64,000 bases of DNA from Lithodes maja. Its lineage: Eukaryota > Arthropoda > Malacostraca > Decapoda > Lithodidae. The position numbers and the translations under genes were made by a program. The stretch covers positions 62,001 to 126,000 of the forward strand of contig JBAKBP010003179.1 of NCBI GenBank assembly GCA_037953745.1, in the 5' to 3' direction. Position 1 is the first letter of the stretch, and every line of letters starts with the position of its first letter. The notes beneath the pieces are model-generated. The model searched no databases, was not told where the DNA came from, and was given only the letters and a program-made list of their open reading frames with translations. Below are positions 1 through 13,800 of this stretch, piece by piece.

Positions 1-172
1 CCATAAGTCGTGTGGCAATTTCAGCACATAATGTTGCTGAGAGAGAGAGACAAGTGGTGGCAGGAGAGTAGCGAGCGTATGACTGCTCCAGACCACCGCG
101 GTGGACCAACGGACATGAATCCCACCCTCCTCCACCCTCACTCGCTACATAGTGAAATGTATGGGGAAAGTA
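1..172. mobile_element. TTAA-flanked MITE (family R), left part
   Basis: Matches the reverse complement of 63420-63592. The copy is interrupted by the Tigger-like element at 173-932 and continues at 935-1165, ending at TTAA (1166-1169). A second, uninterrupted copy is at 63188-63666. Confidence 0.75.
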
Positions 173-932
173 CAGTCAGCCCCCCCAATACGCGATTCCA
201 CAATTCGCGAAAACCCTAATACACGAGTGACCCCTCGAAAATAACATTAATTAATTAAACATTAATTACGCGAGGTGGTACCACAATACACGAATCGAGA
301 GCTAAGAAGGGGCCAAATCCGCTATTCCCGCTTGATACGCGAGCACGTCTACGTTTCGCGAGGCCCAGGAGTAGCTCTGAAAAAAGAAGAAGACGGGCAT
401 ACGCCTGCCTTCCCTCCCGCTTACCCTCCCTCCCTCCCTCCCACAGTCCCGCTCAAGCGTCATAGCCGTGCGGAGTGACCAAACGTTTGTAGTGCCTGCC
501 ACTTTTTTCGCCATGCCACGCCAATATAAGAAGATAACACACAAAATGAAGGTGGAAGTGTTGGATAGCAAGAAAAAAGGAGAAGGAAACTGTGCAATAG
601 GCTTGTCAGAGTAAACTGTTCGTACGATTTGGTCAGGGAGGGAGAAGTTGGAGAAAATCGTGAAGTCCTACGGTCCTAGTCCTAGTCCTAGCCTATCTTT
701 TAAGGTAAGGTTTCATATTTTTATTCATTGTTCTTATTATATATAAGATATAGACTGTACTGTAGAGCCAAAAATGTCGAAAATAAGGCCAAATTTTTTG
801 AAAATAGGCCATAATTGAGAGATGTCACCCATATCTAATTATTCCTATTTAAAGTTAGGTCCACAATACGCGGATTCCCAATACGCGATGCCTCCTGTCG
901 CCCCTATTCTCGCGTATTGGGGGGGCTGACTG
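173..932. mobile_element. Non-autonomous Tigger/pogo-like element (760 bp)
   Basis: A perfect 23-bp terminal inverted repeat (starting CAGTCAGCCCCCCC and ending in its complement) is flanked by TA on both sides (171-172, 933-934), the target site of Tc1/mariner-pogo elements. Around 520-690 the + strand keeps a remnant resembling the N-terminal helix-turn-helix of Tigger transposases: KKITHKMKVEVLDSKKKGEG then NCAIGLS, then a stop. It is inserted in MITE family R, giving a clear order of events. Confidence 0.85.
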
Positions 933-934
933 TA

Positions 935-1165
935 CATGGTTTTTGCACTCGTGTTGCGCGGTTGTTGCAAGAAAACTAGCGGTCATACAAGGATCGTTGT
1001 GGTGTCATTGGAAAGCTCTGTTTATGCCCTTTCAGGGATAGATACTTGTTTTATGCTCTGGGTCTTATTTAGGCATGAAAATGATCACGTAAACAGCCCT
1101 ATTTTGGGTAAAAACACCCCGCTGGTGGCTACATATTATTTACCGCCTAGGCCGCTCGTTAGGTG
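935..1165. mobile_element. TTAA-flanked MITE (family R), right part
   Basis: Continuation of the 1-172 copy after the Tigger insertion. It is the reverse complement of 63188-63420 and ends at TTAA 1166-1169. Confidence 0.75.
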
Positions 1166-1269
1166 TTAAGATACAGTAGCTTTTCTTTTTTTTTCTTTTT
1201 TTTCATGAGTTTAACCAGACCACTGAGTCACAATAAGAGACTCTCATTGGGCTACATAACTAAAATTCA

Positions 1270-1475
1270 AATGTAAAACTTGCAAAATAAACAAACCAAA
1301 ACTGGGATGAGACAATATAAACTATAATGGACAAGACAATATAAAGACAAAAGAAACTATAAAGACAAAATAACTAATTATAATGTAAAACTTGCAAAAT
1401 AAACAAACCAAAACTGGGACGACACAAGATAAACGCAAAGGAACTAATCAAAATCGCTATGTGAAAATAATGCTT
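1270..1475 (+). repeat. Dispersed repeat A, two head-to-tail copies
   Basis: Core ATGTAAAACTTGCAAAATAA followed by AACAAACCAAAACTGGGA, seen about 17 times in the window. Here two partial copies are tandem. Confidence 0.7.
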
Positions 1476-1478
1476 AAT

Positions 1479-1808
1479 CTATCTATCTATCTATTGCCTG
1501 ACGCCGTGATCCCCGAAGGGGTGGCCACGAACGAACCGCCCCCATGCACCTCTGTCCCCAGTCAGTCGACGCCCCTCCCCCCAACCAGCACCGCCCTCGT
1601 TCATGTAATGTCCGAAGGCATGTCCTTAGTCGGTCGTGGTTCGTCAACGTTGGTTCCGTCCGCATCCGAGGCTGTTCGTTCGTTTTTCTTTGCTTAGATA
1701 TTTTTTCCGGGTGGGGGTCGCAAGCCCACTGACCCAACCTCTTTAGTCGCCTCTTACGACACGCAGAAGGCAAGTGGGGCATATTCTATTCCCTAACCCC
1801 CAGGGGGG
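1479..1808 (-). mobile_element. SINE-like repeat (family C) with GATA tail
   Basis: Minus-strand 3' tail (GATA)n at 1479-1496, preceded by GGCCACCCCTTCGGGGATCA and, at the 5' side, GCGTGTCGTAAGAGGCGACT. Related pieces occur at 3133-3238, 8975-9042 and 57997-58122. The central GTCGTAAGAGGCGAC block resembles a conserved invertebrate SINE core (from memory, unverified). Confidence 0.65.
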
Positions 1809-1853
1809 TTAATAAAATACAAATAAAATACAAATAAAATACAAATAAAATAC
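1809..1853. repeat. 11-bp tandem repeat abutting the exon 17 donor
   Basis: About four copies of AAATAAAATAC fill the space between the family C SINE and the GT donor of exon 17. Confidence 0.8.
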
Positions 1854-2095
1854 CTGAAGGGGTAGTAGGGTGAAGCAAAGGTGCCACTGAGGTCCTTGAA
1901 GGTGCCGGTGGTGGACAGTTGGAAGAGCCGGCCCTGTGAGGTTTCCAGCTCACCCTCAAAGTGGCCGCTGGTGTCGTCCTCGGGCAGCTTGTAGTCCACG
2001 ATCAGATCAAGGTTCTCGTAGCCTGCCATCGGGGTCAGCACCCTTATTTCTAGGGCTCCTTCTTCCTTTCGTGCAAACTTACTTCTTAGCTCAAC
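1854..2095 (-). CDS. Exon 17 (80 codons plus 2 nt); gene continues off the left edge
   Basis: Acceptor ACTTTCAG and donor GTATTT bound VELRSKFARKEEGALEIRV...ASPYYPF. It contains VLTPMAGYENLDLIVDYKL followed by GELETSQGRLFQL, a module pattern typical of this chain. It ends two bases into a codon, so a further exon must exist to the left of the window. No candidate is seen in 1-1853. Confidence 0.87.
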
Positions 2096-3280
2096 CTGAA
2101 AGTATTTATAATGCATTATTAACATTTATCATTGGACTTAAAAGAAGTATTAAAATGTATGTTAGAAGGATGATGTTAAAGAATATATCTTGAAAGGTTT
2201 AGGGCTACACTTGCATCCCATATGTCATGATTAAGTACAATGTCACTATTCAGTTATAATTCCCTGCACTCTTTTCTCAAAAGCAGCATGAAAAAACAGA
2301 AGATATATAACAGCGTATTCATGCAAACACGGAATTGGTCATAAAATATTGATTATAATTCATCTTTTTATGCTGAGTTCTATGTTCTAGGATAGCTATA
2401 GGCTATATTTTTGCTCAGTATTTAAAGTTCTATGAACCCGAGTGGGTTTCTGGTTCTCTGTATTCTATAAACATACCTATAAATATACTTACTGCAATTT
2501 CTTTTCTCATAATAAGAAATCAAATATTATTCAAATTGAGATTATGATTACTGTATGAACATATCATGCCTGTGATTGTTTCATAATCTGATGTGAATGC
2601 TGATGCCTGTGTGGCTAGTCATGCAATTTAATCAACAATATTTATTGAACAATTAAGGACTGAGAATGTACCTTAGTGAGTGTTGATGTTTGTGAGAGTA
2701 GTGTAAGGTTGAGAGAGGTCTGTGGGTGCCAATAGTAACCTCCTGATGCCTCCAGAGTCACATCCTCCAACTCCTCCCCGAGAGACTGTAGAGGTAATCC
2801 CGCCACCGCTCGACCCTCCATACCACCAGGCTTTTGCTGAGGAGAAATGGATCAATTGATAGAGTACATACATACAAACATACAATAGAGTTGTCTTTCG
2901 GCAGCTAAGAGTGTAGTACAGTACAAATAAAGTCCTGCCATAACACTTCCCTATCATGTCATAACTGTGGTGATATTGGCATAGTGCTAACCGTGGCTCA
3001 GCAAGACTTAACAAAGTCCCCCTGCAGTACCAGCACTTGCAGTATATATAACCATAGCAACTTCAACAGTGCTACAACGAGACAATGCCATAACATGACT
3101 GTACTGTATTATGTATAGGGTGACCGTTGGTTCATACTTACGCCATCCTCCCTTTTAGTCACCTTGTATGACACACAGTAGGATATGAGGGGCATATTCT
3201 TTTTACTACAGTAAATGTGAAGGCTCCCTAACCCCAGCAGTAAAACCAAACATTAAATATATTTTTGAACACAAAAGGCC

Positions 3281-3335
<55 letters not shown>

Positions 3336-3361
3336 TATATATATATATATATATATATACA

Positions 3362-3454
<93 letters not shown>

Positions 3455-6400
3455 AACTCACCTCAACCTAAAATTATTCATCTTAATCTACACCATAGTA
3501 GTGTACGGTGTGTACTTCATCCTACAACAGCTTGCAACCACTCACCTGGAGTTGTACATTGACCTTGAGCTTCTTGGTGGGTCCGTACTTCATGGTGAGG
3601 TCGTAGCTGACGTCAGAGGTGGTGGAGTTGTCACAAACATCCAGGTAGACTGTGTGTAGCTCTGGCAGGGGGGTGTACAGCTCCACCATCACTCTCAGGC
3701 GCGGCAGCTGACCTTGCTCATATCTCATACCCAGGCCGTACTGAGAAGCACATGATAGAAAAAATATCCAAGTTTTCAAATGGGGATTCTGGGTTACAAA
3801 TTATAATGTAAAGCTTGCAAAATAAACAAACCAAAACTTGGACGAACACAGTAAAAAGACAAAACAACTTATCAAAATCGCTTGCTTAGATTAGAAGTGG
3901 AGTGTTTGCTTTAAGCAGTCCAATTTATTTAGAAGTGCTTATATTGAGCTACAGGCTAGTTAGACTAAAATGTAAAACTTGCAAACTAAACAAACCAATT
4001 GGGACAAGGACAATATAAAGTCAAATTAAATTATCAAAATCGCTATGTGGAAACAACGCTTACTAAAATGAAAATTATTAAATAAAAGAACACAATCCAC
4101 CACATAGGGTGTACATTACTACATGAGCAAGTTAATCTGTTTCACAAGCAAACTAATCGCACATATAACAACGCACTATCGTCACGTTAAAGGAAGTAGT
4201 CAAGTTTGGGAAGAAAAAGATGCTAGTTTATATTCATTCTCTTAATAGAATTTTATCAACAGGAATAAAACAGAAACATTGACTGGTAGTAAAAGCTCAA
4301 GATCTTTAACAATACTGTACTAGCATCTTTGGAATGGACAGCAAGGTTTAACCCTTTCTGTACCGAAACATCTTTTTAGTTTTATTCTAGCTATATTTAG
4401 ATGATTTTGTGCAGTTTAAGAAGGATCTGTGGTAGTACAAAGAGTTAAGTGAGATAGTTCGAAGCTTCTTAATTGCTGGTTACCCTTTTTAAACTTACAT
4501 CGTCTAATAGTTGACAAAATAGAATGAAAAGGATGTCACCGGTATGTCACCGGTACAAAAGGGGTTAAGAGATATTAATTACTCCTTGTAACTCTCACCT
4601 ATCTGCTTACCTTTTTTTCTCCCACTTGCCCGAATATCCTTGGGTGGACGCGAACAGAAGGAGTCAGTTGGAAGAGATTTCGTAGTTCTCCTTTTATAAT
4701 CTGAAGTGATACCAACAAATTATAAAGTCAGAAAATGTATATAAATCTAGAACCATTATAAAAGAACCGCATCCTCTCACTACTTAATATAGCCAGCCCT
4801 ATGAGAGCTTTGTTCTGAAACTTAGTGGTTTGGTTAAACTACTGTACTGTATATACAAAAAAAAACTACTTAATATAATATAACCTACATATAGGTATGT
4901 ATATACTCAGGCACATATCCCATAACTGGGGGTGGCTAGAATTATTATTTTTACAAAAAGCTCACTGAAGTGATCATTATTGTTGACCCAACTGCCTCTC
5001 CCTACTAGGAAATAGAACCTGGGATCTTTCGGTTGTGGGTAGAACACACTAACCATCGCACCAAACGGTTAAAAATACTAATATTAACCTGATAACTAGC
5101 GATTGAAAGACTAAATTTACCTTGAATCCTGGGAAAGGTGTGAGGATGGTACAGCTGATGAAGAAGTCTGTGAGTGACGTCACTTGCCCCAGCAACACAA
5201 ACCCGGCGTCAACCTGGTCATTCCACTGGATCCGGGCCTCCGTCTGAAATACAAAACAATAGATACAATGAAACAACAATAACAGCAATAGGTATGAGCC
5301 ACTCCTAAAAAGATTGAGAAAAGCTTATTAGATAATTCATATTTTTTCACCAACCAACTTTACTTCTAAATTCAATTAATGAAATCACCGAATACATGTG
5401 GCACTCCAAGGACTCAAATCTAGGATACTCACACTGAAATTCCGCGCATTTATGCATTACGCTATCAAGACAGTTAGGACAAGGAACTCATACAGTACAG
5501 TCGAGCTAATAAGTGATGTTTCGGCACCAAGTATATTTCTATCAATAATTGGCATCAGCAATGTCTAAAACTTGATTAATTCGTTTCGAGCGAGATATAA
5601 AAGCATGTTCCTACACTTGCTCACCCTATTCAACATCTGGCAGACAGTACAAAGAGAGCCAATCGTAATGACAGCTGAGACATGACTTATTAGCGCCACC
5701 GTACATCCCAGTGCACGAGGATCATAAGTTTCGCTGAATTTTACTGGGTCCAATGGAACTTAAGGCCAGACTTTAAAAAGTTAATAATAGGTGCTATTCA
5801 CAACATTCTAACTCAAAAGAATGTCCTGACTTAGACTCCTGACCTTCATGGTGGTGTCCTTGGAGTATCCGAGGACCATAATGGCCTTGGAGTCCTTGAT
5901 GGTTGTGTCCACCTGTATGCCGGCCTTAAAGTGGTGGGGCAGCGTGGCCACCTGACCCTCCACTCGCACCTCCTCATCCTCGGGCCATTTCACCAGGATC
6001 TGTTAAGAGAGAAGGAGAGATGGGGTACTAATATTGGTGGTGTTTGAAAATATTTGTGCACAGACAAAAACTACAGGCAAATATATTCACTGTTGTAGAG
6101 GTGCCAAAGTAACTGGTGCCAGAACGACAATAAGCTAGTGATACATTTTCTCTCCAGTAAAATCTAACTCTATTGATCAGACCCTACGTTGTTTAACCCG
6201 GGAGCTGCGGGGACTCTTAAGAGTTCCCCCGGCGGACTGCGGGAAGACTCTTGAGAGTAAGTAAAATAAAAAATCAACTTTTGACATCGAAAAAAAAAAA
6301 AAAAAAAAAAAAATATTTTTTTATTTTTTTATTTTTTTTTGGCCCCTGGGCCATGCAAAATCTCAGTCCTCTACCTCCCCTCCTTCCCCACTTTCCTCCT

Positions 6401-9400
6401 CTCCTTCAGTTATCACCTATTTTCCCTATTATTCCCTTATTCTGAGGTATATTTTCGTGCTAACATTAGCGAGTTGCAAGCAGGGTGTTGTCATCACTGA
6501 TGGCAAGCGAGTGCAAGAGAGAGAGAGAGTATCGATCGACTGTGTCTCAGTGGCCTTGGGGGAAATTGGCGGGAAAGCAGTTTGCCTCACCCATACATTA
6601 TACAACTCGCGGGCTATATCTCCGATTTTGACCATCCAAACGCTGTTTTCACTCGTTTTATTGTTGTTTCAGGTTAATACCTTTATAATCAACCCATAAT
6701 AGGCGCATATGGATAATTATTAATGCTATTAATGGTACAATGAATATTTTAGTGACGGAAACACCTCAAATACGTCAGCACAGGGGGACGTTTTCAATTA
6801 CCCCCATGCGCACTTGCTAGGTTAAGGGGAGGTATTTAATTTGTTCCCTAGACCTCCATCAAGCTTAAAATTACACCCCCTTGAGTCCCTTTCAAGATAA
6901 ATTTGTACATTTTTCGGTAGAAAAATGTCCCGGCCAAAGGCCGGTTCCTCTTAAATTACAGGCTCGCGATCGCTCGCCAGGATAAAATCGACACCTGAAT
7001 TGCACGAAAGGTCTTAATATGGGGTGAAAGTTCTTAAAATCGCTAAACTAATGGGGCAAACGTTTTATAATATCAAAGCAATGGGGCTAAACATGAGGGA
7101 GAAAGGGGTCAAGAAAAAAATCCCTGAAGTGGAAATCTCCCCTTAACAACACTGATTGAAACCAGGAGTCTTTGCAACACAGGCAAGGTTGCCAATGATG
7201 ATAAGGATTTCAGCAGAGGTATTTCTATATTAGTCCATTTTCAGCAGAGGTATTTCTATATTAGTCCATTTTCAGCAGAGGTATTTCTATATTAGTCCAT
7301 TTTCAGCAGAGGTATTTCTATATTAGTCCATTTTCAGCAGAGGTATTTATATATTAGTCCATTTTCAGCAGAGGTATTTATATATTAGTCCATTTTCAGC
7401 AGAGGTATTTATATATTAGTCCATTTTCAGCAGAGGTATTTATATATTAGTCCATTTTCAGCAGAGGTATTTATATATTAGTCCATTTTCTGATTACTGC
7501 ACCATATTATAATGTAAAACTTGCAAAAAAACAAAAATCTTTTTTACACGAACACAGTAAAAAGACAAAACAACTAATCAAAATCACGCACCGATAACTT
7601 TTCCTCCCTGGTGTTTGGGTCGTGGTAGACTCTGAGTGATGCTGTGGCCAATTGTTGACTCTCATACACGGAGTCCACCGTCAGCAGTACCTTCAGGTGC
7701 TCCAGCCCGTTGTACATCAAACCTACAACATTAGTTAACTATTAGGCTGGTCAGAGTGATACAAGAAGTGGGATAATAGCATTGATCAACTATTGACACT
7801 TAAAGGGGGTCACTGGCTTTTTTATATCTTTCTCTCCTTTTCTCTCTTTCCCTGGCTTGTATCTATTCGGCCCCATTCAGCCAACTGTTTTAAGACGTTT
7901 ATCCCCATCCAGGTGTCGATTTCTTCCTGGCGAGCGATAGCGAGCCAGGAAAAATGTACAAATTTAGCTTGCTGTCAAAACAAAAATATATATATGCTGG
8001 CTCGCTACTGCTCGCCAGGAAAATATTGACACCTGGATGGGGATAAACGTCTTAAGACAGTAGGCTGAATGGGGCCCAATGGGTACAAGCCAAAGAGAGA
8101 GGGAGAGAAAGAGAAAAAAGGCGACGTGACCCCCCTTAACTACTGTACCAGGCTGGTGGAAATACTGTGGTTGAAAGCTAAGTAGTTCGCTGGGAGGCTC
8201 ACAAACAATTGTATGGTCAAGATTTACCTGTAAGCTTAGCCTTGTAGAAGTGTCCCTCCCATTTAGTGGTGGCCTGGATGTCCGTGGACGCTGGGAGGAA
8301 AGAAAAGTCTATGGCTGAAGACATCTCCCGGTAGCCCTCCATGGTGGTCACGATCTGCCCAAACAGGGAGTACCGACCCTCATCATCAAAGCTGTCGTCT
8401 TTCCCTTCCAGCATCACTTCCAGGCGGTCTGTATCCCACTGTAGGCATAAAAAATAGCATATTTAAATATAAATTGAAGTAAATGTAAAAATAACATATC
8501 CGATAACAAGAAACTCATGATAGGAAAGAATCTAGATTAGCAATACATAATATGAGAAGGTTTAGTATAACCAAATGTCCAGTTAAGTCCCTGTAACAAA
8601 GGCATGCCCTAGCCCTGTCAATCAAGGGAGTGTACAGCGTTACAAACTGCATCATCAAAGTATAATACTGTAACTTTATTCTCAATCATATTTCAATCCT
8701 TCTCCCACAACCCTCATACATCATGCTACCCAAGAGGAAGGAAGGAGCACCAGAAATCTCCAAGGAGATCTGATCCATGTTCAGGAATAGTGGAATACTA
8801 TAGTAAACCGGGAGAGAAGTCAGCCACAGCCAATGAGTAGACCTAGAGGTACCGGGTATCTCAATATCCAGTGAGAAATTCAGCAGACCCGGTTCCAAGG
8901 CTTAACCTGTGTGCCATAAAAAGGTGATACTAGATGGATTTCATTAAGCTCAGGAAAGGCCCCATAGTCTATCACTCTATCTATATATTGCCTGATGCCT
9001 TGATCCCCCCGGGGGTAACCACGATAGTGCCCCATAGTCAAAAGGTTAATATATATACAGTACTGTATATTAATTAAAATGTAAAACTTGCAAACTAAAC
9101 AAACCAAAATTGGGACAAGGACAATATAAAGTCAAATTAAATTATCAAAATCGCTATGTGGAAACAACGCTTACTAAAATGAAAACTATTAAATAAAAGA
9201 ACACAATCCACCACATAGGGTGTACATTACTACATGAGCAAGTTAATCTGTTTCCCAAGCAAACTAATCGCACATATAACAACGCACTATCGTCACGTTA
9301 AAGGAAGTAGTCAAGTTTGGGAAGTCCGGGACGTTCTGGCAAATTTTACTAAACTCTGCATGAATAAAGAAACTAAATGTTAAATGTCAAAATATTATTT

Positions 9401-10850
9401 AAAATCAAATTTGCAACATGACAAGACATTAACAATAGTACAAAATACAAATATTGATAAGGATTCTATACTATTACAAAATAATATATAAAATACAGTA
9501 CAGCACTCACTAACGATAGTGCTATCGGGTAGGTACCTGTAAGCATAGCATGCCTCAAGTGACCCCTATCAATAACTACCCTACAAATAACCTACATTTA
9601 TAGCACAAATAAACTAAGGAAATCGCAAAAGTAAGCAATTGATACTATCGACAATGAATACATATAATATAAAGACAAATAATTGCAAAATATGAAGTAA
9701 CAACAGATTTAAACAAAGAGTACTCTTTTAACAAGAACAATAAATTTAAAAAATCATCAATATTAATATTAATAATAGAAAAAGAAAAAGAAAAAGATAA
9801 ACAATAAATACAGACAAAAAACAATAAATACAGACAAAAAGTAAGCAGAGGTTATACAAGAAACTTCAAGTTAAAAATGCTTGATTAAAATTATTGATGT
9901 CAAATTTTAGAATACAGTCACAATAATTGACCCTAAAAAGATTAAATTTATGGAACAATTTACTTGCCTCAAAATATATATAAATATATAATATAATAAA
10001 TATATATAAATAATTAGTTCCAACTTGCATATAAATCATGATGAAGCATTTTTAAACTACAGTAGCCAAATGAGCCAGATCCCTCATAAGACTAGCGTGA
10101 CTTGCAAGTAGAAGTTACAGTAGCACCGATGATGTTGGGTTGCTTCTCTAGGATGACTTCAATGTTGGCAGTGATGAGGTTCTCAAAGAAAGAGCTCAAA
10201 TACTTGTTTTCTTGAATTCCTTTTTGCACCAGATGACTTTATTGAGTTCAGCAATGGTCTAATAGTTAAAGGGACAAAACTTAATACAGTAAACATTTCT
10301 AACCTGTATGTAAAAGTTAGTATCAACAACATTGGTTTGCTTCTCTAGAACAACCCCTGTGCTGGCGCTGATGAGCCCCTCAAAGGAAGAGCTCACGTCT
10401 AGCTTGCTCTCCACCCGGAAGTTAGTGTCGCCAATGGTCTTCCGGGCCAGTAGCTGCAGATCCACAAACTCGTCCGAGTGCCACCGGGCCTGAAGCTTAC
10501 TCTCTATCTCATCGGGATTGCGGAAGTACCTGTGGATGGGCAGTACACATTTTTAACCCTGCAGTCAGTCAAGTTTTATACTACTGTATATTAATGCTAC
10601 AGTCAGAGGATTTTACTTAACTTTGGAAGAATCTAAGGGATTGAAAGATTTAAAGAATATCAAAATGAAATCTTTAAATCTGACTGATCCTTCGTAAGTT
10701 GAATATAATCGTCTGGAGGAAGTCTGAATGAAACAAAGATTGACGTCATACAATTGAAAGGGTTAAGTAGCTTGGTTGTCAACCACAGAAATGTTTTATA
10801 ATAAATAGTTATAAAATCTTCCTGAATGAATTAGATATGAAACCTATTTT

Positions 10851-10882
<32 letters not shown>

Positions 10883-13800
10883 TCTTTATTCCAGACAAAG
10901 ATAAATACAGTATAAATACAGTACTGTACGACCTAATGGTCCATATCACATACACTTCTCGTGAGAGCACAGGTAATATACACAAAAATATATTAATAAA
11001 GAAACAGTAAAATAAAATATACAGTAGGCCTATTTACAGAATGGCATAATAAAGCCCATATCACATTTTGTCACAATATAACACAGGCTAATTAAGGCTA
11101 TTGCTCAATGTTGGTTAACACCTATTCCACAGATCATTGCTCACAGTTCAATTAGACCTATATATTACAGCACATACTATGTGTGCAGCAGCTTATGCCA
11201 GTGAGATATAATACGGGATTCATAGATATGATCACTAGACCAAAGAGCTACGATCAGCGTGTTACTGGAGGATTGTAGTCACTGCGAAAAGCTGTACACC
11301 ATACTTAAAAATACTTATAAAGCCACCTAAATTAAAGACAGTATGGTATTAGATGCTTATGATCTGGGTGTGGTGTCCCAAGTTCGAATCCCAGGAGGAC
11401 CATATGCTTTCATTAGTTTATTTGAGTACATTGGGGTTTGTGATTGATGATTAATGTTAAGAACGGGGCATTACTTAATATTTGGAACCTTACAAAATGA
11501 TCACCATACTGAAGTGTCCCTAACCAAAACTAAGAAGCCTCTCTGACTAATGACTAAACTAAGCCTCCCTATTGATACCTCTTTATATGAAGACCATATG
11601 AAGCCTTCACACCCTAATACCACACACAACTTCCTTTGCTAATGATCATTATTATACAACATCGCTAATTGAGAACCGACATAAATCATATTTTATCTGT
11701 GCCTGAAAATGCATACATGTATGCTGAATAATAGTGACTGCAGCATTATATTAATATATTTAAAAAAGCACTTCAGCAATAGGTCTGGCATAGCCTTGAT
11801 AGCCTAGTGCTTAGTGTGCGGAATTTCGGTGTGAGTATCCTAGGTTCGAGTCCTTGGACTTGGACTTGGAGTACCACATGCATTCATTACTTTCATAGAT
11901 TTCATTAATTAAAATTAATTGGTGAGTTGGTGAAAACATATATGAATATATTATATAAATCTTTGAAGATTCAAGCATATCCTAAAAGCTGCATGAAATA
12001 ACTTTTCTAAATAGAAAATTACTTCCTATTGTTCATAACAGAAGTATTGCATGAAATTCAGTTATCTGTCTGATGATACAGTTTTAATGGCAATGATTAA
12101 ATGTAATATCATCAGCCTCCTGTATTGGCCTGGATATAAACCTCTCAAGTGAGTTGCATTATATGGTAATTTAAATAATTCAGTGATAATAGTGATTTAT
12201 CATAACAAAAGCACATGAAAGTCACCACTTATTAAGTTATTTGTCATGTTAAACTATAGGTTTCAACATATTTTCCAGACCACACTTACAACACATCACA
12301 AACACCCCACACATCATCCTGGGTGGTGACTTCAACGCCAAGACGTCGGCCTGGTTTGTCGACAACCCTGACACAGACAGAGGGCTGGTACTACAAAACC
12401 AAACAGATAACCTCATCATCCTTAACGACATCCATCAACATACCCATATTCCTCACCAAGCCCTCTATAACCCATCATCTCCAGACATCACCTTTTGCTC
12501 CCCAGAACTCGCCCCCACAACATCCTGGAGGGTGGTCAGAACCTTAGGCTCTGACCACCTCCCGATCATTATCACCACCAAAACCAGACTCACCCCAGCT
12601 AGCCACAAACACACATATACCAATTATAAAAGAGCTAACTGGGAAGCATTTACAAATGAGACCGAACAACACTTCACATCTCTAAACAGTACACCCATCA
12701 CTAACATCAACAATGCTGTACACATACTCAATAAAACTATCCCAAACGCTGACAAGAAACACATTCCAAGAGGTAACAGAAAAAGACACAACCCCAACTT
12801 CACACCAGAAATTCAAAACCTCATCAGACAACGCGACACACTGAAACACTCCCCAGCACCCCACACACAAGACATCACACAACAAATTCAAGCACTCAAC
12901 ACCCAAACTAACAACAAAATACAAGAACAACAAAAACTAAATTGGAATAACTTCCTACAAACACTTGATCACAAAACAAACCCCAAAAAACTCTACAAAA
13001 CACTAAACAGCATCACACTTTCCAACAGCAACACAACACAATCACATGCTGCAATCACAACAACAGACTCTACTCCTTCATGTAAACAACAAGCAAACAC
13101 TCTCATCAATCACTTCTCACATGTCAGCCACCTAAAACCTCACAAAGACGACCGACGTGTCATCCGACGTAAGAGACAATTCCCCACAGACCCTGACTAT
13201 ACACCCTTCACCAATCACCAGACAAAGCATATCATCAACAATCTCAAGCACTCACCCGCCTGTGGCCTAGACAACATAAGCAACATACACCTCAGACACC
13301 TGGGACCACAAGGCATACAAACACTCACTAACATATCAAACTACAGCTATTCACACAACACAATACCAGACATTTGGAAGCATGGTATCATCATCACATT
13401 CCCCAAACCCAACAAAGACCCCACGCTACCCTCCTCGCACCGCCCCATTACACTCCTTTGCTCCCCCTCCAAAGTCATGGAACGCCTAGTATTACAACTA
13501 ATTACACCCGACCTACCCCTAGCTCCAACACAACATGGCTTTAGGCCACTGCACTCCACAAACACTCTTCTCACAGACCTTACACAAAGAGCTTTTGACG
13601 GCATCAACTCAGATAGACCACCACACAGATCACTATTAGCCACACTCGACATTAGTAAAGCCTTCGATGCCATCCCACGCCACAACCTAACAAACAAAAT
13701 CTACAACACAAACATGCACAACAACACAAAAAGGTGGCTGGCCAACTTCCTAGCAGGCAGATGTGCACACGTATCTTTTGCCGGTCAGTCATCTAAAATC

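Noticed and set aside
2673..3014. 113-codon minus-strand frame as a gene
   Set aside because: Phase of neighbouring exons selects a different frame (exon 16, 2672-2836); the long frame extends into intron.
3228..3461. Open frames of repeated Ile-Tyr
   Set aside because: Simple translation of a (TA)n microsatellite.
7209..7487. CRISPR-like array
   Set aside because: The 31-bp units are contiguous with no unique spacers, and the sequence is eukaryotic.
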